Origin: JAHZKN01 sp965250205
GTDB lineage: Bacteria; Pseudomonadota; Alphaproteobacteria; Rhizobiales; Hyphomicrobiaceae
NCBI GenBank assembly: GCA_965250205.1
Contig: CBDFNK010000023.1
Location: 310,001-374,000 of the forward strand
Reading direction: 5' to 3'
DNA: 64,000 nt
Each line of letters opens with the position of its first letter. The first letter of the stretch is position 1. The notes under the pieces are model-generated. The model searched no databases. It was not told the DNA's origin and saw only the letters and a list, made by a program, of their open reading frames with translations. Below, in pieces: positions 43,334 through 51,218 of the stretch. Both the position numbers and the translations under genes were made by a program.

Positions 43334-44236
43334 ATGTCCCAAATTACGACCGCTAAACGCCGCTTAGCACCCGATATTACCGCTCTCAAAGGCGTGCGTC
43401 CGATCGTTTCACTAACGTCCTATCACGCGCATACGGCGGCAATTGCCGACAAATACTGTGATTTTCTGCTGGTCGGGGACAGCCTGGGCATGGTCATGCA
43501 CGGCTTTGAAACCACGGTGCCGGTCCCGTTGGACCTGATGATCATGCATGGCCGGGCCGTTGTTCGTGGAGCCAAGCGGGCTTTGGTGGTCATCGATATG
43601 CCGTTTGGCACCTATGAGGAGAGCCCGGAAGTGGCATTTCGTAATGCAGCCCGGGTGATGAAAGAAACAGACTGTGGCGCTGTGAAATTGGAAGGTGGTC
43701 GCCGGATGGCCGAGACCATTGCCTATCTGGTGGAGCGCGGCATCCCGATAATGGCGCATATTGGTCTGACGCCGCAGTCGGTCAATGTGATTGGCGGGTT
43801 TAAGCCACAGGGGCGCGATAAGGCGGATTGGGCCAATCTTGAGGAAGATGCCCGGGTTGTCGCCGAAGCAGGCGCGTTTGCCGTCGTTCTTGAGGCCTTG
43901 GCTGGCGAACTGGCCGAGCGAATTACAGCAGCTGTGGCCATTCCTACTATTGGTATTGGGGCCTCGTCAGCCTGTGATGGGCAGATCCTCGTGATGGAGG
44001 ATATGCTCGGCCTGTCGCCGCGCGTGCCCAAGTTCGTGCGTGAATTTGGCCGCATTGGTGAAGCCATCGAAGGGGCCATCTCATCGTATGCGGATGAAGT
44101 GCGGGGCGGCACCTTCCCAGCCCCAGAACATAGCTATGGCGTCAAGCAGGGCGGCAAAGGCCGCTCAAAGTTAGGCAAACCGGTCACCAAAGCCAAAGCC
44201 GAGGCCACGAAAAAGCCGAAAAAACCACGCATCTAG
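43334..44236 (+). CDS. panB: 3-methyl-2-oxobutanoate hydroxymethyltransferase
   Basis: 300 residues. Transfers a hydroxymethyl group from 5,10-methylene-THF to ketoisovalerate, giving ketopantoate for pantothenate and CoA. Motifs: SLTSYHAHTAAIADKYCDF, LLVGDSLGMVMHGFETTVPV (metal Asp, about 46-65), DMPFGTYEESPEVAF (metal Asp), AVKLEGGRRMAETI (Lys/Glu), PIMAHIGLTPQSVNVIGG and TIGIGASSACDGQILVMEDM. A Lys/Ala-rich tail of about 25 residues is added after the core. No panC in the window. Upstream 43055-43333 shows no gene. Confidence 0.96.
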   Translation: MSQITTAKRRLAPDITALKGVRPIVSLTSYHAHTAAIADKYCDFLLVGDSLGMVMHGFETTVPVPLDLMIMHGRAVVRGAKRALVVIDMPFGTYEESPEVAFRNAARVMKETDCGAVKLEGGRRMAETIAYLVERGIPIMAHIGLTPQSVNVIGGFKPQGRDKADWANLEEDARVVAEAGAFAVVLEALAGELAERITAAVAIPTIGIGASSACDGQILVMEDMLGLSPRVPKFVREFGRIGEAIEGAISSYADEVRGGTFPAPEHSYGVKQGGKGRSKLGKPVTKAKAEATKKPKKPRI

Positions 44237-44387
44237 CTCTGGAATCCGTAACGCTTCGATGCGCCTGTCGTGGTCTGGTTTGCTTTTTCGGGGTGCTTGG
44301 TTATGTATCCGATTGGCTTGGGGCGGAGAGAACCCCAAATTGATCCAATTTCAAACAGATATAGACGAGTAGGGCGGGCGAACCACG

Positions 44388-45218
44388 ATGGTCGATGAAA
44401 ATGAAGGATTGTTGCGCGAAGTTGAAGAAGAGCTTCGCAAAGAGCGACTAAACAACCTCTGGCAACGGTATGGCTCCATCCTTTTGGTTGGCGTGGTCCT
44501 GCTCGTTGCTGGTGTTGGTGGCTGGAAATATTGGCAAAACAAGCAAATCGTTGCCGCACAGACAGCGGGCATGACCTACCAAAGCGCCATGACAACGCTT
44601 GCCAATGGCAAGACTGAAGATGCCTTGAAAGCATTTGATGACCTCGCCAAGGGCGGCCAGGAAGGCTACCAGGCGCTCGCGGCATTGCAGGCAGCTGGTG
44701 CACATCTCAAGCAAGGCAAGACCAGTGAAGCCCGCGCCGCATTTGATCGGGTCGCGGCCGATACCACAGCCGATACGGTGCTTCGGGACTATGCGACGCT
44801 GCAATCGGTTGCCCTGAATATTGGGGACGCTGACTTGTCGGACGTTCAGAATCGGCTCAACCGTTTACTAGGTCAAGATTCCCCTTGGCGTGCCAATGCG
44901 CATGAATTGGTCTCTTTAGCGGCCTTTCACGGCAAGAAATACGATGTTGCCAAAGAGAACCTGAGGGCCATTGTGGCGGATCCAAAGGCGGCACAAGGTA
45001 CAATTCAACGGGCCAACACATTGCTGGCTAGTATTGCGGCTATGGAAGTCGCCAAGAAGGGTGTTGGTGGCGTTTCAGATGCTAAGCCAGCAGCGGTAAC
45101 GCCATCTGAACCGGCAAAATCTGAACCGGCAAAAAATGACACCGACAAGGCGGAGACGGGTAAGGTTGGCCCTAACTCTTCCGTTGAAAGCAACGCGACA
45201 CCTGAGAAAAAGGAATAG
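44388..45218 (+). CDS. YfgM-like membrane-anchored tetratricopeptide protein
   Basis: 276 residues. A cytoplasmic N-tail (VDENEGLLREVEEELRKERL), one membrane helix (about 30-47: GSILLVGVVLLVAGVGGW), then a periplasmic helical repeat domain (KTEDALKAFDDLAKGGQEGY, GKTSEARAAFDRVAADT) and a Pro/Glu/Lys-rich tail (SEPAKSEPAKND). The layout matches YfgM, an ancillary SecYEG/PpiD partner. The next genes, bamB and der, complete the common yfgM-bamB-der order, which strengthens the call. Confidence 0.9.
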   Translation: MVDENEGLLREVEEELRKERLNNLWQRYGSILLVGVVLLVAGVGGWKYWQNKQIVAAQTAGMTYQSAMTTLANGKTEDALKAFDDLAKGGQEGYQALAALQAAGAHLKQGKTSEARAAFDRVAADTTADTVLRDYATLQSVALNIGDADLSDVQNRLNRLLGQDSPWRANAHELVSLAAFHGKKYDVAKENLRAIVADPKAAQGTIQRANTLLASIAAMEVAKKGVGGVSDAKPAAVTPSEPAKSEPAKNDTDKAETGKVGPNSSVESNATPEKKE

Positions 45219-45255
45219 CAAACTGATCTTCGGCCACCATACTTTTGAAAGTCTA

Positions 45256-46680
45256 TTGGAACGTCGATGCGCTTTGCGGTTGCCTAGGCCGCGTCGTGTT
45301 GCTGTGGTGGCAGTGCTGGCTAGTGGTGTCATGCTTTCAGGCTGTAGCGGCGATCTTCCCAGTTTGCCTAGTCTGCCGAAGATGAAAGATCTCAATCCTT
45401 TTAACGAAACCAACCCACCTCTGCCAGGCAGGCGCATATCAGTGATGCCGCAGAAGAAAAAAGTGCCAGGCGAACTGGCTGATGCCGCCGTTCCGATTAC
45501 TCTGCCTGCACCTAAGGCCAACGAAGATTGGACCCAGCCGGGTGGACAAGCCAACAACGCACCGGGACATCTGACACTAGCGGCTGCCATAAAACAGACG
45601 TGGAGTGCGGATGCAGGTGCCGGTTCGTCAAAGAAAGGTCGCGTCACGGCGAGCCCCATCGTTTATGGCGGCCGGGTATACACGCTCGACTCCAATGGTC
45701 TTGTTAGTGCCTTCCCAATGGTTGGCGGGAGTGCGGTATGGAGGTCATCACTCAAGCCGACGTTAGAGAAAAAGCAAAAGCCTGGGCTTGGAATTGATTT
45801 GTCCTGGTCTGGTTTAACAGGCGGAGAAGAAGGTGGCGGTTACGGTGGTGGCCTGGCCATTGATGAAGGCCGCATCTATGGCGCAAGCGGCCATGGTGCT
45901 GTTATCGCCCTTGACCCAGCAACAGGTAAGCGGCTTTGGGAAAACAATCTGGGACTGCCGATCCGGGCTTCGCCTACGGCGGCAGGTGGCAAAGTGTTTG
46001 TGGTCACGATTAATGGCCGCTTTTATTGCCTGTCGGGCCTTGATGGCACGGAAGTTTGGTCTGTGCGCGGGCTGCCACAAACGGCAAGTTTGATCCTCAA
46101 TGTGTCGCCTGCAGTGGACGGCGACCTCGTTGTTGTGCCGTATCCGTCAGGTGATGTGGTTGCTCTCAAGATTTCTGATGGCACGCCGGTCTGGTCTGAA
46201 AATTTATCGCGCACCCGATCCTCATCCCAAATGACCTCGCTGTCAGATGCGGCCCGCCCTGCAATTGATGGCGGTACGGTTTTTGCCGTTGGCCATGCAG
46301 GGCGCATGATTGCAACGCAGGCCAGCACTGGAGAGCGGTTATGGTCACTCAACGTGCCAAGTACCCAGACACCATGGGTGGCAGGGGACAATATCTTCGT
46401 GGTTGATACCACCGGCCAGCTGCTCGCTATTTCGCGTGTTCACGGCAAGATCAAATGGACGTCCAAACTGCCAGGACCCGCAACATGGTCTGGGCCGACA
46501 TTGGCGGGCAGCACACTGTGGCTGACCTCCAACAAAGGTCAGCTCGTCGGTGCTGATGCGACGAGCGGTCGGGTGACCTCGCAGCAAAGCCTCGGTGGTG
46601 CGGTTTATGTCGCCCCAGTAGTGGCGCAAAGCCGGATGTTTGTGCTCACAGACAGCGCCAAATTGATTGCTCTTAACTAA
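45256..46680 (+). CDS. bamB: Outer-membrane assembly lipoprotein BamB (PQQ-like beta-propeller)
   Basis: BamB supports insertion of outer-membrane beta-barrels by the BAM complex. The start is uncertain: the frame opens inside the previous gene (45136), and the TTG at 45256 gives a compact lipoprotein signal, basic (RLPRPRR) then hydrophobic (VAVVAVLASGVML) then lipobox LSGC. From there the product is 474 residues. The mature part has a Pro-rich linker, then propeller blades with recurring W/GxxxALDPATGKRLWE-type motifs: VYTLDSNGLVSAFPM, VIALDPATGKRLWENN, YCLSGLDGTEVWSV, VVALKISDGTPVWSEN, MIATQASTGERLWSL and ISRVHGKIKWTSK. Tail to tail with no gap problem; der starts 126 bases later. Confidence 0.92.
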   Translation: MERRCALRLPRPRRVAVVAVLASGVMLSGCSGDLPSLPSLPKMKDLNPFNETNPPLPGRRISVMPQKKKVPGELADAAVPITLPAPKANEDWTQPGGQANNAPGHLTLAAAIKQTWSADAGAGSSKKGRVTASPIVYGGRVYTLDSNGLVSAFPMVGGSAVWRSSLKPTLEKKQKPGLGIDLSWSGLTGGEEGGGYGGGLAIDEGRIYGASGHGAVIALDPATGKRLWENNLGLPIRASPTAAGGKVFVVTINGRFYCLSGLDGTEVWSVRGLPQTASLILNVSPAVDGDLVVVPYPSGDVVALKISDGTPVWSENLSRTRSSSQMTSLSDAARPAIDGGTVFAVGHAGRMIATQASTGERLWSLNVPSTQTPWVAGDNIFVVDTTGQLLAISRVHGKIKWTSKLPGPATWSGPTLAGSTLWLTSNKGQLVGADATSGRVTSQQSLGGAVYVAPVVAQSRMFVLTDSAKLIALN

Positions 46681-46806
46681 ACCAACGTGCACCCTATCCC
46701 TGAGCGCCAATCGCGTTTAGTTTGGCCCCTCGTTTCCCATAGTAGCTGTGCGCAACCCATCGCCCCTCGGAGCGCGGTGCGTGTTGCCAGTTTTGGTATC
46801 AAACTA

Positions 46807-48198
46807 ATGCGGTCTCAAGATCCTGTCGCAACCATTGCCATCGTCGGGCGCCCCAACGTTGGCAAGTCAACGTTGTTTAACCGCCTTTCACACACACGCG
46901 CTGCGTTGGTGTCTGATATGCCTGGCCTGACACGAGACAGGCGGGATGGGTTGGCAGAGTTTGGTTTCCAAACGCTACGCATTATTGATACCGCTGGACT
47001 GGAAGATGGCAAAGAGGGCAGCATTGCCCGGCGTATGCGTGAGCAATCTGAAGCTGCTGTTGCAAATGCCGATCTCGCACTGTTCGTAATTGACTCGCGC
47101 GCAGGCGTGACACCTGACGATGAAGCTTTTGCTCGTATTGTCAGAAGTAGTGGCAAGCCGGTCGTTCTTGTTGCAAACAAGTGTGAAGGGCGCGCGGGCG
47201 AGTCTGGTTTTTATGACGCCTATCAGTTGGGTCTTGGTTCACCCGTTGCGATCTCGGCGGAGCATGGTGAAGGCATTGGCGAGTTGACGGAAGATGTGCT
47301 GGCAGCACTCGGCCTTGACGCTGTCGCCAGTGAGGATCAAAGCGAGGCTGACGTTGGGCAGCAGCAAGACGAGCAACGCCCCGTGCGGGTCGCGATTGTG
47401 GGGCGTCCCAATGCTGGTAAATCCACATTGGTCAATGCTTTGCTGCAAGATGATCGCATGATCACCGGGCCGGAACCGGGACTGACACGCGATTCCGTTT
47501 CCACAGATTTCTCTTGGCAGAACAGATCCATCCGTTTGTTTGATACCGCGGGTTTGCGGCGTAAGCCGAAAGTGGTGGAGCGTGCAGAAAAGCTCTCCAA
47601 CAGTGATGCGGTGCGTACCATCCGCATGGCGGAAGTTGTTGTGTTGATGGTGGACGTGGAACGTCCTTTTGAACATCAAGACCTGACCATTGCCAGTTTG
47701 ATTGCAGAGGAAGGCCGCGCCCTTGTGGTGGCACTCAATAAATGGGACCTCGTTACCGATAAGCAACAAAAGCTGCGCGACTTGCGGGAAACAGCCCAAG
47801 AGAAACTCTCAGATCTAACGGGCATTCAAATCGTGCCGATTTCAGCGCTTTCTGAGAAAGGTCTCGACAAGCTTATGAAAGCTGTTTTTGCAACGCAAGC
47901 AGTTTGGAATACGCGGATCGGAACACCGAAGCTTAATCGGTGGTTGCAGGATGCAACTGCGCGCCACGCCCCGCCAGCTGCAAGTGGTCGGCGCATAAAG
48001 TTGCGCTATATCTCCCAGCCCACGACTCGACCACCAACTTTTGCTATTTTTTGCTCTAAGCCGAAGGACTTACCGAAATCTTATCTGCGCTATCTGACGA
48101 AAGGGTTACGTGAAGCGTTCAATCTTCCAGGTGTTCCCATCCGACTAAAATTGCGCAAGAGCGACAACCCCTTTGAGGGCGATAAAAAGCGTCGTTGA
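46807..48198 (+). CDS. der: GTPase Der (EngA), ribosome assembly
   Basis: 463 residues from the ATG at 46807 (MRSQDPVATIAIVGRPNVGK); the frame back to 46687 adds no conserved residues. Two tandem GTPase domains needed for 50S maturation. First: GRPNVGKSTLFNRLS, DTAGLEDGK, NKCEG. Second (about 192-370): GRPNAGKSTLVNALL, DTAGLRRKPKV, NKWDLV. The C-terminal KH-like domain (about 375-460) has YISQPTTRPPTFAIFCSKP and ends FNLPGVPIRLKLRKSDNPF. Standard in every motif. Confidence 0.97.
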   Translation: MRSQDPVATIAIVGRPNVGKSTLFNRLSHTRAALVSDMPGLTRDRRDGLAEFGFQTLRIIDTAGLEDGKEGSIARRMREQSEAAVANADLALFVIDSRAGVTPDDEAFARIVRSSGKPVVLVANKCEGRAGESGFYDAYQLGLGSPVAISAEHGEGIGELTEDVLAALGLDAVASEDQSEADVGQQQDEQRPVRVAIVGRPNAGKSTLVNALLQDDRMITGPEPGLTRDSVSTDFSWQNRSIRLFDTAGLRRKPKVVERAEKLSNSDAVRTIRMAEVVVLMVDVERPFEHQDLTIASLIAEEGRALVVALNKWDLVTDKQQKLRDLRETAQEKLSDLTGIQIVPISALSEKGLDKLMKAVFATQAVWNTRIGTPKLNRWLQDATARHAPPAASGRRIKLRYISQPTTRPPTFAIFCSKPKDLPKSYLRYLTKGLREAFNLPGVPIRLKLRKSDNPFEGDKKRR

Positions 48199-48428
48199 TC
48201 GCAGTGCATGGTAACAGGACACGCCATCTTATTCTGGCCCAAAGAAATTTTCCCGGTACACAAATTTTGATTTGCTGTTGAACCACACACACTTCCCTTA
48301 ACATTAAGATGCGTGTTGTTCTTTCGGTTGTTGGAGAACCGCAATCAGCGCTGGATTTTCGATCAACAAAGCGCTAGACTTTGCTTCGGATCTCAGTCGC
48401 GTAGAAACACCATTTGCGAGGATTGACG

Positions 48429-48737
48429 ATGAAGCGCACACGTCTTTTGACCGTACGGCCTGAGATTTTGGAGCGTGCCTGGATGGCGGCTATCACAAGC
48501 ACCGTTGTTGTTGCGGCCATGCTTATTGCGAGCGCTCCAGCCGGTGCGATTAGCCAACGCGTCAAGACCGCCTGTAAGAGTGACTATTTCCGCCACTGCC
48601 CAGCCTATGAAGTTGGGACGCCACAATTAAGAACGTGTATGACCAAAGCCGGCAAGCGCAAGCAGTTGTCGCGGCGCTGCCTGAGGGCGTTGATTGATAC
48701 CGGTCAGGTGCCGCGCAGGTATCTCAGAAAATTGTAG
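48429..48737 (+). CDS. Small secreted cysteine-repeat protein
   Basis: 102 residues from the ATG at 48429 (alternative start 48414). A signal peptide is seen (hydrophobic AAITSTVVVAAMLIASAPAG, cleavage near AGA-IS). The mature part of about 60 residues has four cysteines in the pattern C-x8-C-x14-C-x11-C (ACKSDYFRHCPAYE, LRTCMTKAGKRKQLSRRC). This looks like the Cys-rich repeat of GLG1-type proteins, which is common in short exported proteins of Rhizobiales. Two disulfides likely. Role unknown. Preceded by a 230-base gap with no gene. Confidence 0.75.
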   Translation: MKRTRLLTVRPEILERAWMAAITSTVVVAAMLIASAPAGAISQRVKTACKSDYFRHCPAYEVGTPQLRTCMTKAGKRKQLSRRCLRALIDTGQVPRRYLRKL

Positions 48738-48834
48738 GTTTCGATACCTTCCATGTAAGGCATTTCCTGCATTAAGGTGCGCGCAAACAATCTGTTTTGC
48801 GCGCCCGTAAAGTGCGTCTTGGATCAAACGTGAC

Positions 48835-49305
48835 ATGAGCGAAACCGACCAAACTGCTTGCGAAGTGCTGTTTTATCAGCTTGAGCGTCTGCCTTTAGAG
48901 CAGGTGCTGCCAAGCTTGGTGGAAAAGACACTGGCGCGTGGATGGCGTGCTGTCATTCAATCGGGCAGTCAGGAGCGGTTGGAAGCGATGGATGCAACGC
49001 TTTGGACGTTTCGCGATGACAGCTTTGTGCCACACGGTACCAAGAGCGATGGCCCCGGCGACCGTCAGCCGGTTTATCTGACAACCGAGGATGACAACCC
49101 CAATGGGGCTGGCGTGCGTTTCCTCATAGATGGCGCCAGCACCAGCCATTTCGATGGCTATGTGCGCATCGTCTATCTGTTTGACGGTCGAGACAAAGAT
49201 GCCGTCGCCCAAGCGCGTGAGGCGTGGCGCGCTGTCAAACAGGTGGGCTGCACCGCTACCTATTGGCAACAGGGCGAGAACGGTGGCTGGCAGAAAAAGG
49301 CCTGA
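48835..49305 (+). CDS. holC: DNA polymerase III subunit chi
   Basis: 156 residues. Chi links the clamp loader to SSB on the lagging strand. Family features: EVLFYQLERLPLEQVLPSLV with a long helix, RGWRAVIQSGSQERLEAMDATLWTF (in two parts, about 35-60: the xxLDxxLW motif), SFVPHG, and the strand ending VRIVYLFDGRDKDAVAQAR, then REAWRAVKQVGCTATYWQQ. Slightly longer than the typical 140-150. Followed by the palindrome array at 49336. Confidence 0.94.
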   Translation: MSETDQTACEVLFYQLERLPLEQVLPSLVEKTLARGWRAVIQSGSQERLEAMDATLWTFRDDSFVPHGTKSDGPGDRQPVYLTTEDDNPNGAGVRFLIDGASTSHFDGYVRIVYLFDGRDKDAVAQAREAWRAVKQVGCTATYWQQGENGGWQKKA

Positions 49306-49335
49306 CACCTCGATCACACCGCTTGCCTATGGTTT

Positions 49336-49543
49336 CCAACACAAGCTTGCGCAGTGTCCAACATGCCTTTAGGCAATGTTGGTTTTTAGTTCACCAACAC
49401 AAGCTTGCGCAGTGTTGGCCCAACATGCCTTTAGGCAATGTTGGTTTTTAGTTCACCAACACAAGCTTGCGCAGTGTTGGCATTAAAGTTTCCAACACTG
49501 CGCAAGCTTGTGTTGGCCCAACATGCCTTTAGGCAGTGTTGGG
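49336..49543. repeat. Tandem array of palindromic units downstream of holC
   Basis: Three direct copies of a unit of about 60 bases (49336-49393, 49394-49455, 49456-49480 partial), each made of two hairpins: arms CCAACAC / GTGTTGG around AAGCTTGCGCA, and arms CCAACATGCC / GGCAATGTTGG with a TTTA loop. The second hairpin is followed by GTTTTTAG in two units and looks like a terminator. At 49492-49516 the first hairpin recurs inverted, then the second hairpin once more (49517-49543). No spacers of unrelated sequence, so not CRISPR. Confidence 0.9.
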
Positions 49544-49632
49544 TGGTTTTGCGCCCGGACACATGATCCAAAACAAAAGACCAAAACCAAACGATAGAGC
49601 ACGCCCACTAAGACATTCTAAGATGGACCTGA

Positions 49633-49783
49633 CCTAGAGCAGCCTCGAGCCTTTGTCTTGTACACAGTAAAGCTATTTGCGCGACGCTCTATCTCATGAC
49701 CCTATCCCATGACTCTAATCCCAAGGCTGGCGATCAACTGATCTGCTCAAAGTCGCGTTCCAACGTTGCGCAGGTTGATCTAG
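49633..49783 (+). repeat. Dispersed intergenic element, copy D
   Basis: Bounded by CTAGAGCAGC on the left and GGTTGATCTAG on the right. Three core units (ATCTCATGACC, CTATCCCATGACT, CTAATCCCAAGG), then GGCGATCAACTGATCTGCTC. The inner part GCGTTCCAACGTTGCGCAGG differs from the other copies but can still pair locally. The remainder of 49306-50008 has only the palindrome array. Confidence 0.9.
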
Positions 49784-50008
49784 TGACGATAATTCGCAGC
49801 AATTCTGCAACAGCCAATCGCCAATCGACGCCTCGATACCGGCAAGCTGTGTATCGGTCAGCTTGGTGCCCCAATTCAAACCCAGCCTAGTCGCTTACTG
49901 CACGCGCGCGCGGCTCAGTCCAACGTGGTGGCCATCTTTTGGGCCATCTTTTGGACCGCAGGCCTGAGTTGGTGCAACGCCTGCGGGGGCAGGTGTCAAG
50001 AATTGGGG

Positions 50009-50284
50009 ATGTTGGGCATGCTGTCTTTGAAAGTGGTGTTACTCGCTGGCCAAGTTGTGGTGCCGGTGGCTGAATTCGATGCCATTGATGAGCCGATATG
50101 GTGTGCCGAGACCAACGGCTTGGTGGCTCAGATCAGAGGACTTGGTGGGCACGCCGTAAAACGTCGCTATGAGGTTGATGGGCGCACTATGGAGTGGTTC
50201 TGGAGTGAGACCGAAGAAGTGATCATTGAGCATAATCCAGGCGGCGACAGTTGTCTGGTCCGCATGCGCACACCGGGCTGGTGA
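50009..50284 (+). CDS. Small protein of unknown function
   Basis: 91 residues from the ATG at 50009 (in-frame starts also at 49925 and 50018). It has a short hydrophobic start (MLGMLSLKVVLLAGQVVVPV), then a polar part with TNGLVAQIRGLGGHAVKRRY, EWFWSETEEVIIEHNPGGD and an ending CLVRMRTPGW. No family recognised; the start could be a weak signal peptide. It converges on the pentapeptide gene with 10 bases between stops. Confidence 0.45.
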   Translation: MLGMLSLKVVLLAGQVVVPVAEFDAIDEPIWCAETNGLVAQIRGLGGHAVKRRYEVDGRTMEWFWSETEEVIIEHNPGGDSCLVRMRTPGW

Positions 50285-50294
50285 GGTTAGTTTG

Positions 50295-51215
50295 TTATTT
50301 TTGCAAGGACCGCCACAGCGCGCGTTTAGAGCTGTGACCTTTCCAGATTTTTAAAGCCAATGGCGGTACTGCAACCGCTTTGTCGAGATTGATCACCAAC
50401 TCAAAATTACGGGCGTTTTCTAATCCCACAACACCTGCCAGATTTGCGCTTTCGAAATTCGTGAGCCGCACATTCGCGCCTGTCAGGTTTGCGCCACGCA
50501 GATTAGCTTTTGTGAAATCAGCCTCGGTAATATTTGCACCTTTAAAGTCAGCGCCATTAAATTGGGAGAAGGTAAATTTGACCCGGTTTAAGTTCGCACT
50601 GTGCAGAATTGCGCCTGAAAAGTCGCAAGATGTAAATTCATTGTAGTAACGCGTTACAAAAAGGGCTTCGCCCGGACGCTTCTCATAAGGACTGAGATCA
50701 GACAGGGTTAGGTCTGCGCCACGAAAGCGGGCTCCTGAAAGATTAGCTTGAATGCGTGTGCCAACGAGCTGCGCACCTGAAAAATCAGGCGTGTCGGAAA
50801 GGTTATTCGACATATCGCGATAGACGGATGGGCGCAGAAGTGTTGCGCCACTTAAGTTTGCAAAGCGAAGGTCAGTATCAATAAGCGTGGCGCGATCCAG
50901 CCTGGTATTTGAAAGATCTGAGCGGCGCAAGTCTGCACCTGTGAAGTCAGTGCCATAAAAATCTGACTGTGAAAAGCGCGCGCCTTTGAAGTTTAAACCG
51001 GAAAGATCAAGGTAGGTGAGGTCGCGGTTTGAGAAATCAACGCGCTCTCCAGGGGCTGCGCGATGCAGGCGTTGGGTGATCTCGCGCACTGAAACGTCAG
51101 CAGCGTCCGTCGACACCGGCTGTTGAGCGTATGCGCTTGATCCTACGACAGGGATAGTAAGTGTAAGTGCACATCGCAACAGTGCCGACTTGAGCTTGGC
51201 TATTGTCATCGTCAT
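50295..51215 (-). CDS. Exported pentapeptide-repeat protein
   Basis: 306 residues. A signal peptide (ALLRCALTLTIPVVGSSAYA, cleavage near AYA-QQ) indicates periplasmic location. From about 60 to 265 the chain is pentapeptide repeats of the A(D/N)LxX type (LDLSGLNFKGARFSQSDF, TGADLRRSDLSNTRLDRATL, TEADFTKANLRGANLTGANV), giving a right-handed square beta-helix. A non-repeat block with GEALFVTRYYNEFTSC (about 185-200) interrupts it. The C-terminus (VPPLALKIWKGHSSKRALW) is basic. It starts 3 bases after the oxoprolinase stop, so it is probably translated from the same transcript. Role unknown. Confidence 0.88.
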   Translation of the reverse strand: MTMTIAKLKSALLRCALTLTIPVVGSSAYAQQPVSTDAADVSVREITQRLHRAAPGERVDFSNRDLTYLDLSGLNFKGARFSQSDFYGTDFTGADLRRSDLSNTRLDRATLIDTDLRFANLSGATLLRPSVYRDMSNNLSDTPDFSGAQLVGTRIQANLSGARFRGADLTLSDLSPYEKRPGEALFVTRYYNEFTSCDFSGAILHSANLNRVKFTFSQFNGADFKGANITEADFTKANLRGANLTGANVRLTNFESANLAGVVGLENARNFELVINLDKAVAVPPLALKIWKGHSSKRALWRSLQK

Positions 51216-51218
51216 AGC

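Noticed and set aside
49336..49543. CRISPR-like array after holC
   Set aside because: The repeats are palindromes joined by repeat sequence, not unique spacers of constant length, and there are no cas genes in the window.
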